In this document: positions 43,913 through 53,062 of the stretch, in pieces
Position numbering within the stretch: the stretch's first letter is position 1
Layout of the letters: each line of letters starts with the position of its first letter
Assembly: GCF_003534205.1 (NCBI RefSeq)
Contig: NZ_CP011102.1
Location: 1,190,036-1,254,035 of the forward strand
DNA length: 64,000 nucleotides
From: Listeria weihenstephanensis
GTDB lineage: Bacteria; Bacillota; Bacilli; Lactobacillales; Listeriaceae
Direction: 5' to 3'
Position numbers and translations under genes: made by a program
Notes under the pieces: model-generated
Database searches by the model: none
Told to the model about the DNA's origin: nothing
The model's input: only the letters and a program-made list of their open reading frames with translations

Positions 43913-44578
43913 GTGAAGATGAGAGGAGCTATTTTTGTGCAACAACCTTCCGTAAATGAATTAAAAGACTGGCGCAATGTGATGTTACTGCATCGATTCG
44001 CCTTAGAAGAAGTAAATACAAAGTTGAAAATATTAAATGATGAGTTTCAATTTCTTCATGATTATAATCCGATGGAACATTTGAAATCACGTGTAAAGAG
44101 TTTTGAGAGTCTCACTGCTAAATTGGAAAAAAAGGGACTTGATATTACGCCTGAAAATGCGTTTGCTCATGTACATGATATCGCGGGGATCAGGGTTACC
44201 TGTTCTTTTGTTTCGGATATTTATAAAATCTATGAAATGCTTGCGAATCAAGATGATATGACTATTCTAACGGTGAAAGATTATGTGGAGAATCCTAAAC
44301 CAAATGGCTATCGGAGTCTGCATCTAATTTGTGAAGTGCCGATTTTCTTGACGAATACGTCTCGTAAAATGTGTGTGGAAATCCAGATTAGAACCGTTGC
44401 GATGGATTTTTGGGCGAGTTTGGAGCATAAGATTTATTATAAGTATAAATCGACAGCACCGGCGCATTTAACACAGGAATTATATGAAGCAGCTGCGATT
44501 ATTCAGCATTTAGATGAAAAGATGAAATACTTGAACGATGAAATAGATCAATATAAGCATGAAGTAGAGGGCGAATAA
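43913..44578 (+). CDS. relP: Small alarmone synthetase RelP (YwaC type)
   Basis: A 221-residue single-domain (p)ppGpp synthetase without hydrolase domain. Motifs HDIAGIRVTCSFVSDIY, NPKPNGYRSLHLI and the EIQIRTVAMDFWASLEHKIYYK block (shown in parts) are complete. The detailed motifs follow B. subtilis YwaC (RelP) rather than YjbM (RelQ). It transfers pyrophosphate from ATP to GDP or GTP under cell-wall stress. Start is GTG 43913 with AGGAGGG 8 bases upstream; GTG 43937 is an alternative with its own AGAGGAG. The antiporter gene follows 14 bases later. Confidence 0.93.
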   Translation: MKMRGAIFVQQPSVNELKDWRNVMLLHRFALEEVNTKLKILNDEFQFLHDYNPMEHLKSRVKSFESLTAKLEKKGLDITPENAFAHVHDIAGIRVTCSFVSDIYKIYEMLANQDDMTILTVKDYVENPKPNGYRSLHLICEVPIFLTNTSRKMCVEIQIRTVAMDFWASLEHKIYYKYKSTAPAHLTQELYEAAAIIQHLDEKMKYLNDEIDQYKHEVEGE

Positions 44579-44592
44579 GGGGTTGAAAAAGG

Positions 44593-46653
44593 GTGGACAT
44601 ATTTTATTACGTATTAATAATGCTAGCAACAATCTTGATTTCGAACGTTGTGAACCGGTTTATTCCGTTTGTGTCGATACCATTAATTCAAATTGGGCTA
44701 GGCGTTTTGGTGGCCTTTTTACCATTAGCATTTGAATTGAAATTGAATCCAGAATTATTTTTGGTGCTATTTATCGCGCCATTGTTGTTTAATGATGGGA
44801 AACGAACGGACAGGCAAGCATTGTGGAATCTGCGCGCATCGATTTTAGCATTGGCATTGGGACTTGTGTTTGTGACCGTGCTTGTGATTGGGTATTTTGT
44901 GAACTGGATGATTCCAACGATTCCATTGGCAGCGGCTTTTGCACTTGCAGCGGCATTGGCTCCAACAGATGCAGTAGCAGTGGGTTCGCTCTCAGGACGG
45001 ATTGATTTGCCGAAGAAAATCACGCATCTTTTAGAGGGAGAAGCCTTAATGAATGATGCCTCGGGACTTGTTGCCTTTCAATTTGCGATTGCGGCAATGG
45101 TGACCGGCGTATTTTCCATTTGGAGCGCATCTGTCAGTTTTGTCATTATCGCAGTTGGCGGTATTATTTGTGGTTTGGTTTTGACTTTTATTAAATTTAA
45201 ATTCCTAAAATGGATACGTGGCCTGGGTATGGAAGATGTGACGTTACATATGTTAATTCAGATTTTGACGCCATTTGTCATTTATTTAGTAGCGGAAGAA
45301 TTGCACGTTTCTGGGATTTTAGCTGTAGTTGCAGCAGGAATCATGCACGCTTTTGAAAAACGAAAAATGGACCCGATGACCGTAAAATTAAACGTGGTAT
45401 CTCAGGGTACGTGGTCTGTTATTATTTTCGTGTTGAACGGTTTAGTCTTTATTATATTAGGCACGCAATTACCAGATATCATTCAAGTTGTGTGGCAAAA
45501 TTCTGGTGTGAGTAACTGGCAGGTTATATTCTACGTGTTGCTAATTACGTTCAGTTTAATCACGATCCGGTTCTTATGGATTCATTTGGGATGGCTGATT
45601 CCTCATATGCTAAAACGAGAAGATACTAGTAAGCTAAATTTACGAGCCACGGTACTAACGTCTTTATCAGGTGTACGTGGTGCGGTAACGCTTGCCTCGG
45701 CACTTTCGATCCCGTTTGTGCTTGGCGATGGAACTCCATTTCCACAGCGGTCCCTAATCATTTGTATCGCATCGGGTGTTATTTTATGCTCGCTTATTAT
45801 TGCCACTGCAATTTTACCGATGTTAGCTCGAAAAGATGAGACAACGACAGACAGTCCGCGCGCTGAGAAAGCCCTAAGAGTAAGCGTTTGTCGGAAGGTT
45901 ATCGAGGAGCTCAATAAAGAGGTAACGACGGAGAATAAACTAGCGACAGAAGTAGTGGTGGAAGATTACCGAGGTCGGATGCGTGGTATTCTTAAAGAAG
46001 ATATGGACCTGAGTAAGCAAAGAGAAGTTGCGAAGGCTCAGCAAGAACTGCGTCTGCAAATTTTGAAATGGGAAAGAGAAAATACGGATTTATTAGCCAG
46101 TCGTGGTGAAACAAGCCATCAAACAGCAAGTCGTTATAAGAAATATATTGATGCGATGGAAAAGGCGTTAGCGCGTAAGACAAAAACACGTTCTGGAACG
46201 ACGAGCTTGATGTTTAAACGACTGACACGCCAGATCCTCCATCCGAAACAATGGCAAGAGGCAAAGGCGCGATTCAATGAAATGAAACAAAACCCAGAAC
46301 AAAGTCAAAAGATGATGGAAGAAATTCGAGAATTGCGTGAGAAAAATGTTGCCTTGATAACAGATAGGCTAAAATCGATGTTGGACGATTCAAATCAAGC
46401 AGTAATTTGGCCACTTATTGATGAGAATAAGCGATTACTTGATCAAATGAGACGCGATATTGGTTCTGCAAAATCCAGAGCGCGGTTCGAGAAAAATAAA
46501 AAAGAAGTACAACTCCAAGCGATACAAATCGAGCGAGATGTACTGCAAGAGCTTTTTGAACAAGGAAAGATTTCAAGAGATCTAGTACGTGATATGAGGC
46601 AAAACTTGAACTTATATGAGACGTATTATTTTGGAAGTGAAGAATTAGCGTAA
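44593..46653 (+). CDS. CPA1 family Na+/H+ antiporter
   Basis: A 686-residue transporter: twelve or so membrane helices up to about 410, then a long cytoplasmic tail with coiled-coil character. The ion site ALAPTDAVAV (near 125) and LLEGEALMNDASGLVAF (near 155), and the later SGVRGAVTLASALSIP (near 350), are typical of bacterial NhaP-type antiporters. Start is GTG 44593. Cotranscribed with relP. It matches lmo0803 by position. The long tail may be a regulatory domain. Confidence 0.9.
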   Translation: MDIFYYVLIMLATILISNVVNRFIPFVSIPLIQIGLGVLVAFLPLAFELKLNPELFLVLFIAPLLFNDGKRTDRQALWNLRASILALALGLVFVTVLVIGYFVNWMIPTIPLAAAFALAAALAPTDAVAVGSLSGRIDLPKKITHLLEGEALMNDASGLVAFQFAIAAMVTGVFSIWSASVSFVIIAVGGIICGLVLTFIKFKFLKWIRGLGMEDVTLHMLIQILTPFVIYLVAEELHVSGILAVVAAGIMHAFEKRKMDPMTVKLNVVSQGTWSVIIFVLNGLVFIILGTQLPDIIQVVWQNSGVSNWQVIFYVLLITFSLITIRFLWIHLGWLIPHMLKREDTSKLNLRATVLTSLSGVRGAVTLASALSIPFVLGDGTPFPQRSLIICIASGVILCSLIIATAILPMLARKDETTTDSPRAEKALRVSVCRKVIEELNKEVTTENKLATEVVVEDYRGRMRGILKEDMDLSKQREVAKAQQELRLQILKWERENTDLLASRGETSHQTASRYKKYIDAMEKALARKTKTRSGTTSLMFKRLTRQILHPKQWQEAKARFNEMKQNPEQSQKMMEEIRELREKNVALITDRLKSMLDDSNQAVIWPLIDENKRLLDQMRRDIGSAKSRARFEKNKKEVQLQAIQIERDVLQELFEQGKISRDLVRDMRQNLNLYETYYFGSEELA

Positions 46654-46694
46654 GAAAATACCGAATCGGATGGAATATCTGATTCGGTATTTTC
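46654..46694 (+). terminator. Terminator of the relP-antiporter operon
   Basis: GAAAATACCGAATC (46654-46667) pairs perfectly with GATTCGGTATTTTC (46681-46694). Confidence 0.85.
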
Positions 46695-46831
46695 GTGTTG
46701 TGGAATAACAGGGTAAAAATGTTGCGATTGGAGGCTTTGAAGTAGCGTGACATGATCCTAGAGAACATGAAGTAAAAAGCGATTTTCCGAATAGCGGAGT
46801 CACCATAAATTTTGATATCAAATGCTCATTT

Positions 46832-46880
46832 TATGTAGCGATATTTTTTGAAAAAAAACTGAAAAAACTATTGCTACATA
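46832..46880. promoter_or_regulatory. Inverted repeat over the -35 region of the pot operon
   Basis: TATGTAGCGATA (46832-46843) and TATTGCTACATA (46869-46880) match in 11 of 12 positions with 25 bases between. The right arm contains the -35 hexamer, so a bound dimer or a cruciform would affect transcription. Confidence 0.5.
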
Positions 46881-46899
46881 AGGAGCTGTGCTGTATAAT
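46871..46899 (+). promoter_or_regulatory. Promoter of the regulator-potABCD operon
   Basis: TTGCTA (46871-46876) and a perfect TATAAT (46894-46899) with the ideal 17-base spacer. Confidence 0.78.
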
Positions 46900-46912
46900 G
46901 AACTTTGCTGTG

Positions 46913-46971
46913 GTAAACACGGAGTTTACTTTTACTAAACAATAATGACTTGTAGTTTACTTATACTAAAC
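46913..46971. promoter_or_regulatory. Cluster of GTTTAC/GTAAAC operator boxes
   Basis: Three palindromic boxes follow the promoter: GTAAAC-N5-GTTTAC at 46913-46929, GTTTACTTTTACTAAAC at 46924-46940 (sharing its left arm), and GTTTACTTATACTAAAC at 46955-46971. The last two differ at one base and are 31 bases apart centre to centre, close to three helical turns. The adjacent XRE-cupin gene is the obvious candidate binder. Confidence 0.68.
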
Positions 46972-46991
46972 TATGTAGAAAGGTTGCGACT

Positions 46992-47534
46992 ATGGATATT
47001 GGTAAACGGATTAAGAATTTACGACTTAGCAAAAATCTAACGCAAGAAGAGCTTGGTGAACGAACGGATCTTTCCAAAGGCTATATTTCGCAGCTGGAGC
47101 GTGATCTAAGCTCACCGTCTATTGAAACATTATTCGATATTTTAGAAGTGCTGGGATGTACGCCAAAAGAGTTCTTTGATGAAGAAGAGCAGGAGCAAAA
47201 GGTGGTTTATGGCGCGGATGAACATACTTTTTTTGAAGATACAGATAGAGGCTATCAAGCGAAATGGTTGGTGCCAGAATCGAATGAGAAGGAAATGGAG
47301 CCTGTTTTGTTATCGCTTTTTGAAAAAGGAGCATTTAAGCATTTTGAACCTTCGTTATCGGAGACGTTTGCCTATGTATTAGAAGGTAAAGTAACGATTA
47401 AATTAGGTAAGAAAGTATATATCGCTAAAAAAGGTGAGGCGATTTATTTCCATGCTTCCGATGAACACCAAATTTGTAATGAAGAAGACAAGCCGGCGAC
47501 GCTGATTCTAGTGGCGACGGATTCGTATTTGTAA
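46992..47534 (+). CDS. XRE-cupin regulator of polyamine transport
   Basis: A 180-residue regulator: an N-terminal Cro/C1 helix-turn-helix (residues 5-60, RLSKNLTQEELGERTDLSKGY in two parts) and a C-terminal cupin (about 108-178, with HFEPSLSE, VLEGKVTIKLG and the metal-site-like HASDEHQI). This is the PuuR-like architecture; such proteins sense polyamines or related metabolites. It is the first gene of the potABCD operon and starts 13 bases before potA. Autoregulation through the boxes just upstream is inferred. Confidence 0.87.
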   Translation: MDIGKRIKNLRLSKNLTQEELGERTDLSKGYISQLERDLSSPSIETLFDILEVLGCTPKEFFDEEEQEQKVVYGADEHTFFEDTDRGYQAKWLVPESNEKEMEPVLLSLFEKGAFKHFEPSLSETFAYVLEGKVTIKLGKKVYIAKKGEAIYFHASDEHQICNEEDKPATLILVATDSYL

Positions 47535-47547
47535 GGAGGAATAAACA

Positions 47548-48639
47548 ATGGCAGAAACAATTATTCGCTTTGAAAATGTGACAAAGCAGTTTGATAATGA
47601 TCCACCAGTACTTAATAATGTTAGTTTTGAGATTGAAAAAGGAAAGTTTTACACGCTTCTGGGCCCATCTGGATGTGGTAAAACAACGATTTTACGCCTA
47701 ATTGCAGGTTTTTTAGAGGCAAGTGATGGCAAGATTTTTCTTGATGATAAGGTCATCAATGATATTCCCGCGAATAAGCGACCAGTTAATACGGTTTTTC
47801 AGGATTATGCCTTATTTCCACATTTGAATGTTTTTGAGAACGTGGCTTTTGGTTTGCGGATTAAGAAGCTGAAAAAAGATGTGATTCAGCAGAAGGTAAT
47901 GGAAGCATTGCGGTTTGTGAATTTAGATGGATATGAAAAACGAGAAATCACGGAGATGTCTGGTGGTCAGCGTCAACGTGTGGCAATTGCGCGCGCGATT
48001 GTGAATGAGCCAGAAGTTATTTTATTAGATGAGCCACTTTCGGCACTTGATTTGAAATTGCGGACGGCGATGCAGTATGAGTTACGTGATTTGCAACGCC
48101 GATTGGGCATTACGTTTATTTTTGTGACGCATGATCAAGAAGAGGCGCTGGCGATGAGCGATGAAATTTTTGTATTAAACAAGGGTGAGATTCAGCAGAG
48201 TGGGACGCCGATGGATATTTATGATGAGCCGATTAATCGCTTTGTGGCAGACTTTATCGGGGAGTCGAATATCGTTTCGGGTCGGATGATTCAGGATTTT
48301 GAAGTAGAGTTTGTGGAACGCCGATTTGAATGTGTCGATCAAGGATTTAATCCGAATGAGGTGATCGAGGTCATTATTCGCCCAGAAGATTTGGAAATTA
48401 CGACCGAGGAAAAAGGAAATCTGCGCGTAACGGTGGATTGGGTCTTGTTCCGCGGGGTGCATTATGAAATTGGTTGTGTGGATGAGGACGGCAATGAGTG
48501 GCTGGTGCATTCCACTAAAAAAGCAAGAATTGGTGAAAAATTAGGGCTGGCATTTGATCCAGAGGCGATTCATATTATGCGTCTTGGAGAAACCGAAGAA
48601 GAGTTTGATGCCCGTCTAGAAAGTTATGAAGAGGCGTAA
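47548..48639 (+). CDS. potA: Spermidine/putrescine ABC transporter ATPase
   Basis: A 363-residue ATPase. Walker [10 protein letters not shown] (near 38), signature MSGGQRQR, Walker B VILLDEP and the switch THDQEEAL are complete, and a C-terminal TOBE-type domain (about 240-350) follows. It powers uptake by PotB and PotC. A good GGAGG site precedes ATG. Confidence 0.95.
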   Translation: MAETIIRFENVTKQFDNDPPVLNNVSFEIEKGKFYTLLGPSGCGKTTILRLIAGFLEASDGKIFLDDKVINDIPANKRPVNTVFQDYALFPHLNVFENVAFGLRIKKLKKDVIQQKVMEALRFVNLDGYEKREITEMSGGQRQRVAIARAIVNEPEVILLDEPLSALDLKLRTAMQYELRDLQRRLGITFIFVTHDQEEALAMSDEIFVLNKGEIQQSGTPMDIYDEPINRFVADFIGESNIVSGRMIQDFEVEFVERRFECVDQGFNPNEVIEVIIRPEDLEITTEEKGNLRVTVDWVLFRGVHYEIGCVDEDGNEWLVHSTKKARIGEKLGLAFDPEAIHIMRLGETEEEFDARLESYEEA

Positions 48640-48642
48640 GGG

Positions 48643-49452
48643 ATGACGAGACGAGCGCGTACTTTTTATCTAATTCCTTATGCCTTCTGGATTTTGCTGT
48701 TTGTTATTGCGCCAATCGTGCTGATCGCCTACTACTCTTTTTTCGATATTGACGGCAATTTTACGTTTTCTAATTATGTGAATTTCTTTACGCCAGTCTA
48801 TTTGAAAATGACGGTGAGCTCGTTCTGGTATGCTTTTTTGATCATGTTATTTACGTTATTAATTTCGTATCCAACGGCGCTAGTCTTGACAAAATTGAAG
48901 CATAAACAGCTTTGGTTATTGTTGATTATTTTGCCGACATGGATTAATTTATTGCTTAAAGCCTACGCGTTTATGGGGATATTTGGGACGTACGGGACGG
49001 CAAATAAGTTTTTAGAGTTTATCGGGATTGGCACGAAGCAGATCTTGTTTACGGATTTTAGTTTCTTGTTTGTGTCGACATATATTTTTATTCCATTTAT
49101 GATTTTACCGATTTATAACGCGCTTGAGGAAATGAATCCGTCGCTAACGAATGCAGCGCAAGACTTAGGTGCTTCTCGTTGGACGACATTTTGGCGGGTC
49201 GTATTTCCGATCACGCTTGATGGTGTAAAAGCGGGATGTCAAGCGGTCTTTATCCCAGCTCTATCGCTCTTTATGATCACGCGTTTGATTGCCGGAAACC
49301 GCGTCATCACGCTTGGAACAGCGATTGAGGAACATTTCCTAGTGACGCAGGACTGGGGAATGGGTTCAACAATCGGCGTATTCTTGATTATCGCGATGTT
49401 TATTATCATGTTTATTTCAGGCGCAAAACGTAAGAAAGGGGCGGTGAAATGA
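48643..49452 (+). CDS. potB: Spermidine/putrescine ABC transporter permease PotB
   Basis: A 269-residue inner-membrane permease with six helices and the EAA loop ALEEMNPSLTNAAQDLGASRWTTF-type motif (near 165-190, cut here) that docks on PotA. It starts 3 bases after potA and overlaps potC by 4 bases. Confidence 0.94.
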   Translation: MTRRARTFYLIPYAFWILLFVIAPIVLIAYYSFFDIDGNFTFSNYVNFFTPVYLKMTVSSFWYAFLIMLFTLLISYPTALVLTKLKHKQLWLLLIILPTWINLLLKAYAFMGIFGTYGTANKFLEFIGIGTKQILFTDFSFLFVSTYIFIPFMILPIYNALEEMNPSLTNAAQDLGASRWTTFWRVVFPITLDGVKAGCQAVFIPALSLFMITRLIAGNRVITLGTAIEEHFLVTQDWGMGSTIGVFLIIAMFIIMFISGAKRKKGAVK

Positions 49453-50255
49453 AGAAAAACAAATGGGGAAAAATCTATTTAGCTGTCGTATTCTTTGTTT
49501 TATACGCACCGATCTTCTATTTAATGTTCTATTCGTTCAATGAAGCAGGAAATATGAGCCACTTTAGCGGGTTCACGCTCGATTATTATAAAGAGGTTTT
49601 TCAGGATACGAGATTGCTGATTATCGTGCTTAACACGTTTGTGATTGCTTTGCTTTCTTCCGTGGTTGCAACGATTTTCGGAGTACTTGGAGCGCTTGCG
49701 ATTCGTTATATGCCACGCCCTTTTACGAAAAATTCATTGCTCAGCTTGAATAATGTCTTGATTGTGAGCCCAGATGTTGTTATTGGTGCCTCCTTCCTGA
49801 TTTTCTTCACGATTTTAGGTGTGAAACTCGGCTTTATCTCTGTGCTTGTATCGCATATTGCTTTCAGTATTCCAATTGTAGTGTTAATGGTTCTGCCAAA
49901 ATTACAAGAGATGAGTCCGACATTGATCGATGCCGCGCGGGACTTAGGTGCAAGCCAATGGGACGTGCTCAGTAAAGTTATTTTACCGTATATCGCACCT
50001 GGTGTTTTTGCAGGATTCTTTATGGCATTAACGTATTCACTCGATGATTTTGCTGTGACGTTCTTTGTAACGGGGAATGGCTTTACGACGCTATCTGTTG
50101 AGATATATTCACGAGCACGACAAGGGATTTCACTTTCGATCAATGCACTTTCGACGTTATTGTTCCTATTTACAATAATCCTTGTGATTGGGTATTACTT
50201 CATCAATCAGCGCAATGCGAAAACAGCGCAAGCTTTGGAGGTGCCTAAAAAATGA
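49449..50255 (+). CDS. potC: Spermidine/putrescine ABC transporter permease PotC
   Basis: A 268-residue partner permease with six helices and the EAA loop SPTLIDAARDLGASQWDV (near 160). It overlaps potB and potD by 4 bases each (ATGA), indicating translational coupling. Confidence 0.94.
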   Translation: MKKNKWGKIYLAVVFFVLYAPIFYLMFYSFNEAGNMSHFSGFTLDYYKEVFQDTRLLIIVLNTFVIALLSSVVATIFGVLGALAIRYMPRPFTKNSLLSLNNVLIVSPDVVIGASFLIFFTILGVKLGFISVLVSHIAFSIPIVVLMVLPKLQEMSPTLIDAARDLGASQWDVLSKVILPYIAPGVFAGFFMALTYSLDDFAVTFFVTGNGFTTLSVEIYSRARQGISLSINALSTLLFLFTIILVIGYYFINQRNAKTAQALEVPKK

Positions 50256-51325
50256 AGCAATTAGTTCGTATTTTTGGTATCGTCGTGGTTGCGGCGCTAC
50301 TCATGATGGGGCTCACCTATTCTTTGAACAAATCGGAAGGTTATTCGGGTGGGAACACGCTGACGATTTACAATTGGGGCGATTATGTGGATCCTGATTT
50401 ACTGAAGAAATTTGAAAAAGAGTCGGGGATTAAGGTTATTTACCAAACATTTGATTCGAATGAAGCGATGATGACGAAAATTGAGCAAGGCGGGACCACA
50501 TTTGATATTGCGGTTCCGAGTGATTACGCGATTAGTAAAATGCGTGAGGAAAATCTACTCATTCCGCTGGATAAATCGAAATTACCGAACATGAAATATT
50601 TAAATCCGCGCTTTATGGATTTATCGTTTGATGAAGGGAATAAGTATTCGATGCCGTACTTCTGGGGAACGCTCGGGATTATTTACAACAAGAAGATGAT
50701 TCACGATATTCCGTTCACGACTTGGAATGACTTGTGGCGACCAGAACTTAAAAATCAGATTATGCTTATCGATGGTGCGCGTGAGGTGATGGGGCTTGGT
50801 TTGAACAGTCTTGGTTACTCGCTGAACAGCACGAATGAAGCGGAGTTGCAAGAGGCGTTGATGAAAATAAAAGAAATGACGCCGAATGTGAAAGCGATTG
50901 TTGGTGATGAGATTAAAGTTTTGATGGCAGGAGACGAGGCTGGAGTAGCGGTGACGTTCTCTGGTGAGGCTTCTGAGATGTTGAGTCAAAACAAGGATTT
51001 GGAGTACGTGATTCCAAAGGATGGCTCGAATTTGTGGTTTGATAATATGGTTATTCCGAAAACGGCGAAGAATGTGGACGGTGCGCATGAATTTATTAAC
51101 TTCATGTTAAAACCTGAGAATGCAGCTATAAATGCGGAATATGTAGGCTATGCAACGCCGAACGAGGCTGCCGTGAAACTTCTGCCAAAAGAAATTTCGA
51201 GTGATCGACGCTTCTATCCTGAACCAGACCAATTAGAAAATTTAGAGGTCTACGATAATCTTGGTAAGAAGATGTTGGCGCATTATAATGAATTATTTTT
51301 AGAGTTTAAGATGTACCGGAAGTAG
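50252..51325 (+). CDS. potD: Spermidine/putrescine-binding protein PotD
   Basis: A 357-residue type-2 substrate-binding protein. The mature part begins near LTIYNWGDYVDP and shows typical blocks FDIAVPSDYAISKM, FWGTLGIIYNKKM and GDEAGVAVTFSGEA. The N-terminal hydrophobic helix (about 7-25) has no lipobox Cys, unlike the usual PotD lipoprotein, so it is probably held by an uncleaved signal anchor. It is last in the operon. No clear hairpin follows within 100 bases. Confidence 0.92.
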   Translation: MKQLVRIFGIVVVAALLMMGLTYSLNKSEGYSGGNTLTIYNWGDYVDPDLLKKFEKESGIKVIYQTFDSNEAMMTKIEQGGTTFDIAVPSDYAISKMREENLLIPLDKSKLPNMKYLNPRFMDLSFDEGNKYSMPYFWGTLGIIYNKKMIHDIPFTTWNDLWRPELKNQIMLIDGAREVMGLGLNSLGYSLNSTNEAELQEALMKIKEMTPNVKAIVGDEIKVLMAGDEAGVAVTFSGEASEMLSQNKDLEYVIPKDGSNLWFDNMVIPKTAKNVDGAHEFINFMLKPENAAINAEYVGYATPNEAAVKLLPKEISSDRRFYPEPDQLENLEVYDNLGKKMLAHYNELFLEFKMYRK

Positions 51326-51438
51326 ACCAATTTTGAGAAGTCTCCCAACTTTACTGTTTTCGCTAGTTTTTCATTGTATTCAGTTCTTTCATCAACTATA
51401 ATCCAGAGGTAACTTAATTTGAAAGGGGCACAAAGAAA

Positions 51439-51882
51439 ATGGCAAAATTATATTCTTATTTAAGTTTTGAGAACGCAAAAGAGTCGATGGAGTACTACAA
51501 AGAGGTTTTTGGTGCCACATTACTGGAACGTAATCAAATGGATGAAAACATGGCGAAAGAATGGGGCATGTCGACGGAGAACCTAGAAGATACAACGATT
51601 CATGGTGGATTTGTTGTATTGGGTAACACGATTTTCTGTAGCGACCGTTTTGGAAAAGGTGAGCCGTTTTCGTCGAGTACAACATTGATGTTTGATTTCA
51701 ATTCAGAAGATGCAGAAGAAGTAGCCGCACTGGACGCGCTATACAAGAACGTCACGGATAGCGGTGTTGAAATCATTGATCCACTGGAAGAGAAATTCTG
51801 GGGTGGTAAAATGGGAATTATTAAAGATAAATACGGCTTACTCTGGATGTTCCATGCACAACCGTATTCTAAATTGAAGTAA
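51439..51882 (+). CDS. VOC (glyoxalase/bleomycin-resistance) family protein, PhnB-like
   Basis: A 147-residue protein of the vicinal oxygen chelate fold, two beta-alpha-beta-beta-beta units. The start YSYLSFENAKESMEYYKEVFGATLL and the end WGGKMGIIKDKYGLLWMFH (both cut) match the PhnB/YjdN branch. Such proteins are often dioxygenase-like or resistance proteins; the role is unknown. GAAAGGGG precedes ATG. Single gene with terminator. Confidence 0.83.
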   Translation: MAKLYSYLSFENAKESMEYYKEVFGATLLERNQMDENMAKEWGMSTENLEDTTIHGGFVVLGNTIFCSDRFGKGEPFSSSTTLMFDFNSEDAEEVAALDALYKNVTDSGVEIIDPLEEKFWGGKMGIIKDKYGLLWMFHAQPYSKLK

Positions 51883-51897
51883 TATAGAATAGTAAAC

Positions 51898-51942
51898 ACA
51901 GGCGTGTCCTCATGAGTAATCGGAGGATGTGCCTGTTTTTTT
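51898..51942 (+). terminator. Terminator after the VOC gene
   Basis: ACAGGCGTGTCCTC (51898-51911) pairs with GAGGATGTGCCTGT (51923-51936), then seven T. Confidence 0.88.
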
Positions 51943-52030
51943 GATCCGTTACAACTTGATTTCTTTTCCCAATAAGCATAGAATCAAGAGGTTAGCTTAG
52001 CAAAAACAGATTTGGCAAGGAAGTGAACAC

Positions 52031-53047
52031 ATGTTTCAAAATTTACCAGATTCTTTTTTACAAATGAATACGATTTTTATTTCGATTATGATTGAAGCTT
52101 TACCGTTCGTACTTATTGGTGTTTTTATTGCAGGTTTTATTCAAATGTTTATTTCTGAGGCGTTTATTGCTAAGATTATGCCGAAAAATCGATTTTTAGC
52201 GGTGATTGTAGGTTCGCTCATTGGTGTATTTTTTCCATCATGCGAATGCGGTATTGTGCCGATCGTCCGAAATTTGATCGCAAAAGGGGTGCCGCTTCAC
52301 GCTGGAATTGCCTTTATGTTAACGGCGCCGATCATCAATCCAGTAGTGCTTTTTTCGACCTATGTAGCGTTTGGGAGCACGTGGGAAGTACCGCTGTTAC
52401 GTGTTTTAGGGAGTCTAGTCGTCGCGATGGTTGTGGGAAACGCGATTGCTTATTTTTATAAAGGTGAGGGTTTGAAAGAGAAGTTTGTATTGTATGAAAC
52501 AGCGAGTGAGCGCAAGGAAAAAGAAGCGCCGCAAACAGTGATGGCGGTCGCTGGTGTAGGCGCGATGGCAAGTGGTTCAGCAGATACAATGCCGGTGGAA
52601 AAGCACGAGCATCACCATCATCATCATGAACACGATGAAGCGAAAATGTCGATGAAAGAGAAGGTTTGGCATACATTGCAACACGCTGTCGATGAGTTTT
52701 TTTCTGTTGGGAAATTTCTTGTGTTTGGCGCTTTACTTGCAGCGGTCATGCAAACGTACATTAAGACATCGACGCTTGTTTCGATTGGACATGGGCCTGT
52801 TTTGTCGATTCTTTTAATGATGGTTTTGGCGTTTGTCCTGTCGCTATGTTCGGAAGCGGATGCCTTTATTGGTGCGTCATTCCGTAGCGTCTTTTCCACG
52901 CAGTCGATTGTGGCATTTCTTGTTTTTGGACCGATGTTGGATATTAAAAATTTAATGATGATGTTGGCGACTTTTAGAGCGAAGTTTGTTGCTTTTATCG
53001 TGGTTGGTGTAACCGTTACTGTGTTTATTTATGCATTATTAATTTAG
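52031..53047 (+). CDS. DUF318/YraQ-type permease with a His-rich loop
   Basis: A 338-residue membrane protein with eight or more helices in two halves. The family hallmarks FFPSCECGIVP (with a Cys-x-Cys) and LTAPIINPVV are present, and a second Cys in SLCSEADAFIGASF lies in the other half. The central cytoplasmic loop (about 145-215) holds HEHHHHHHEHD, a likely metal-binding site. Homologues (YcgR/YraQ) are thought to be permeases; the substrate is not established. It is followed 15 bases later by its usual partner, a TIGR03943 protein. Confidence 0.85.
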   Translation: MFQNLPDSFLQMNTIFISIMIEALPFVLIGVFIAGFIQMFISEAFIAKIMPKNRFLAVIVGSLIGVFFPSCECGIVPIVRNLIAKGVPLHAGIAFMLTAPIINPVVLFSTYVAFGSTWEVPLLRVLGSLVVAMVVGNAIAYFYKGEGLKEKFVLYETASERKEKEAPQTVMAVAGVGAMASGSADTMPVEKHEHHHHHHEHDEAKMSMKEKVWHTLQHAVDEFFSVGKFLVFGALLAAVMQTYIKTSTLVSIGHGPVLSILLMMVLAFVLSLCSEADAFIGASFRSVFSTQSIVAFLVFGPMLDIKNLMMMLATFRAKFVAFIVVGVTVTVFIYALLI

Positions 53048-53062
53048 AAGGAGGGCGTTTTA

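Noticed and set aside
46654-46831. Small RNA or gene between the antiporter terminator and the pot promoter
   Set aside because: No start codon with ribosome binding site, no terminator of its own, and no recognisable RNA motif.
52335-52676. Minus-strand frame of 113 codons within the permease gene
   Set aside because: Antisense to a conserved membrane protein; its His-rich composition mirrors the codons of the sense strand.
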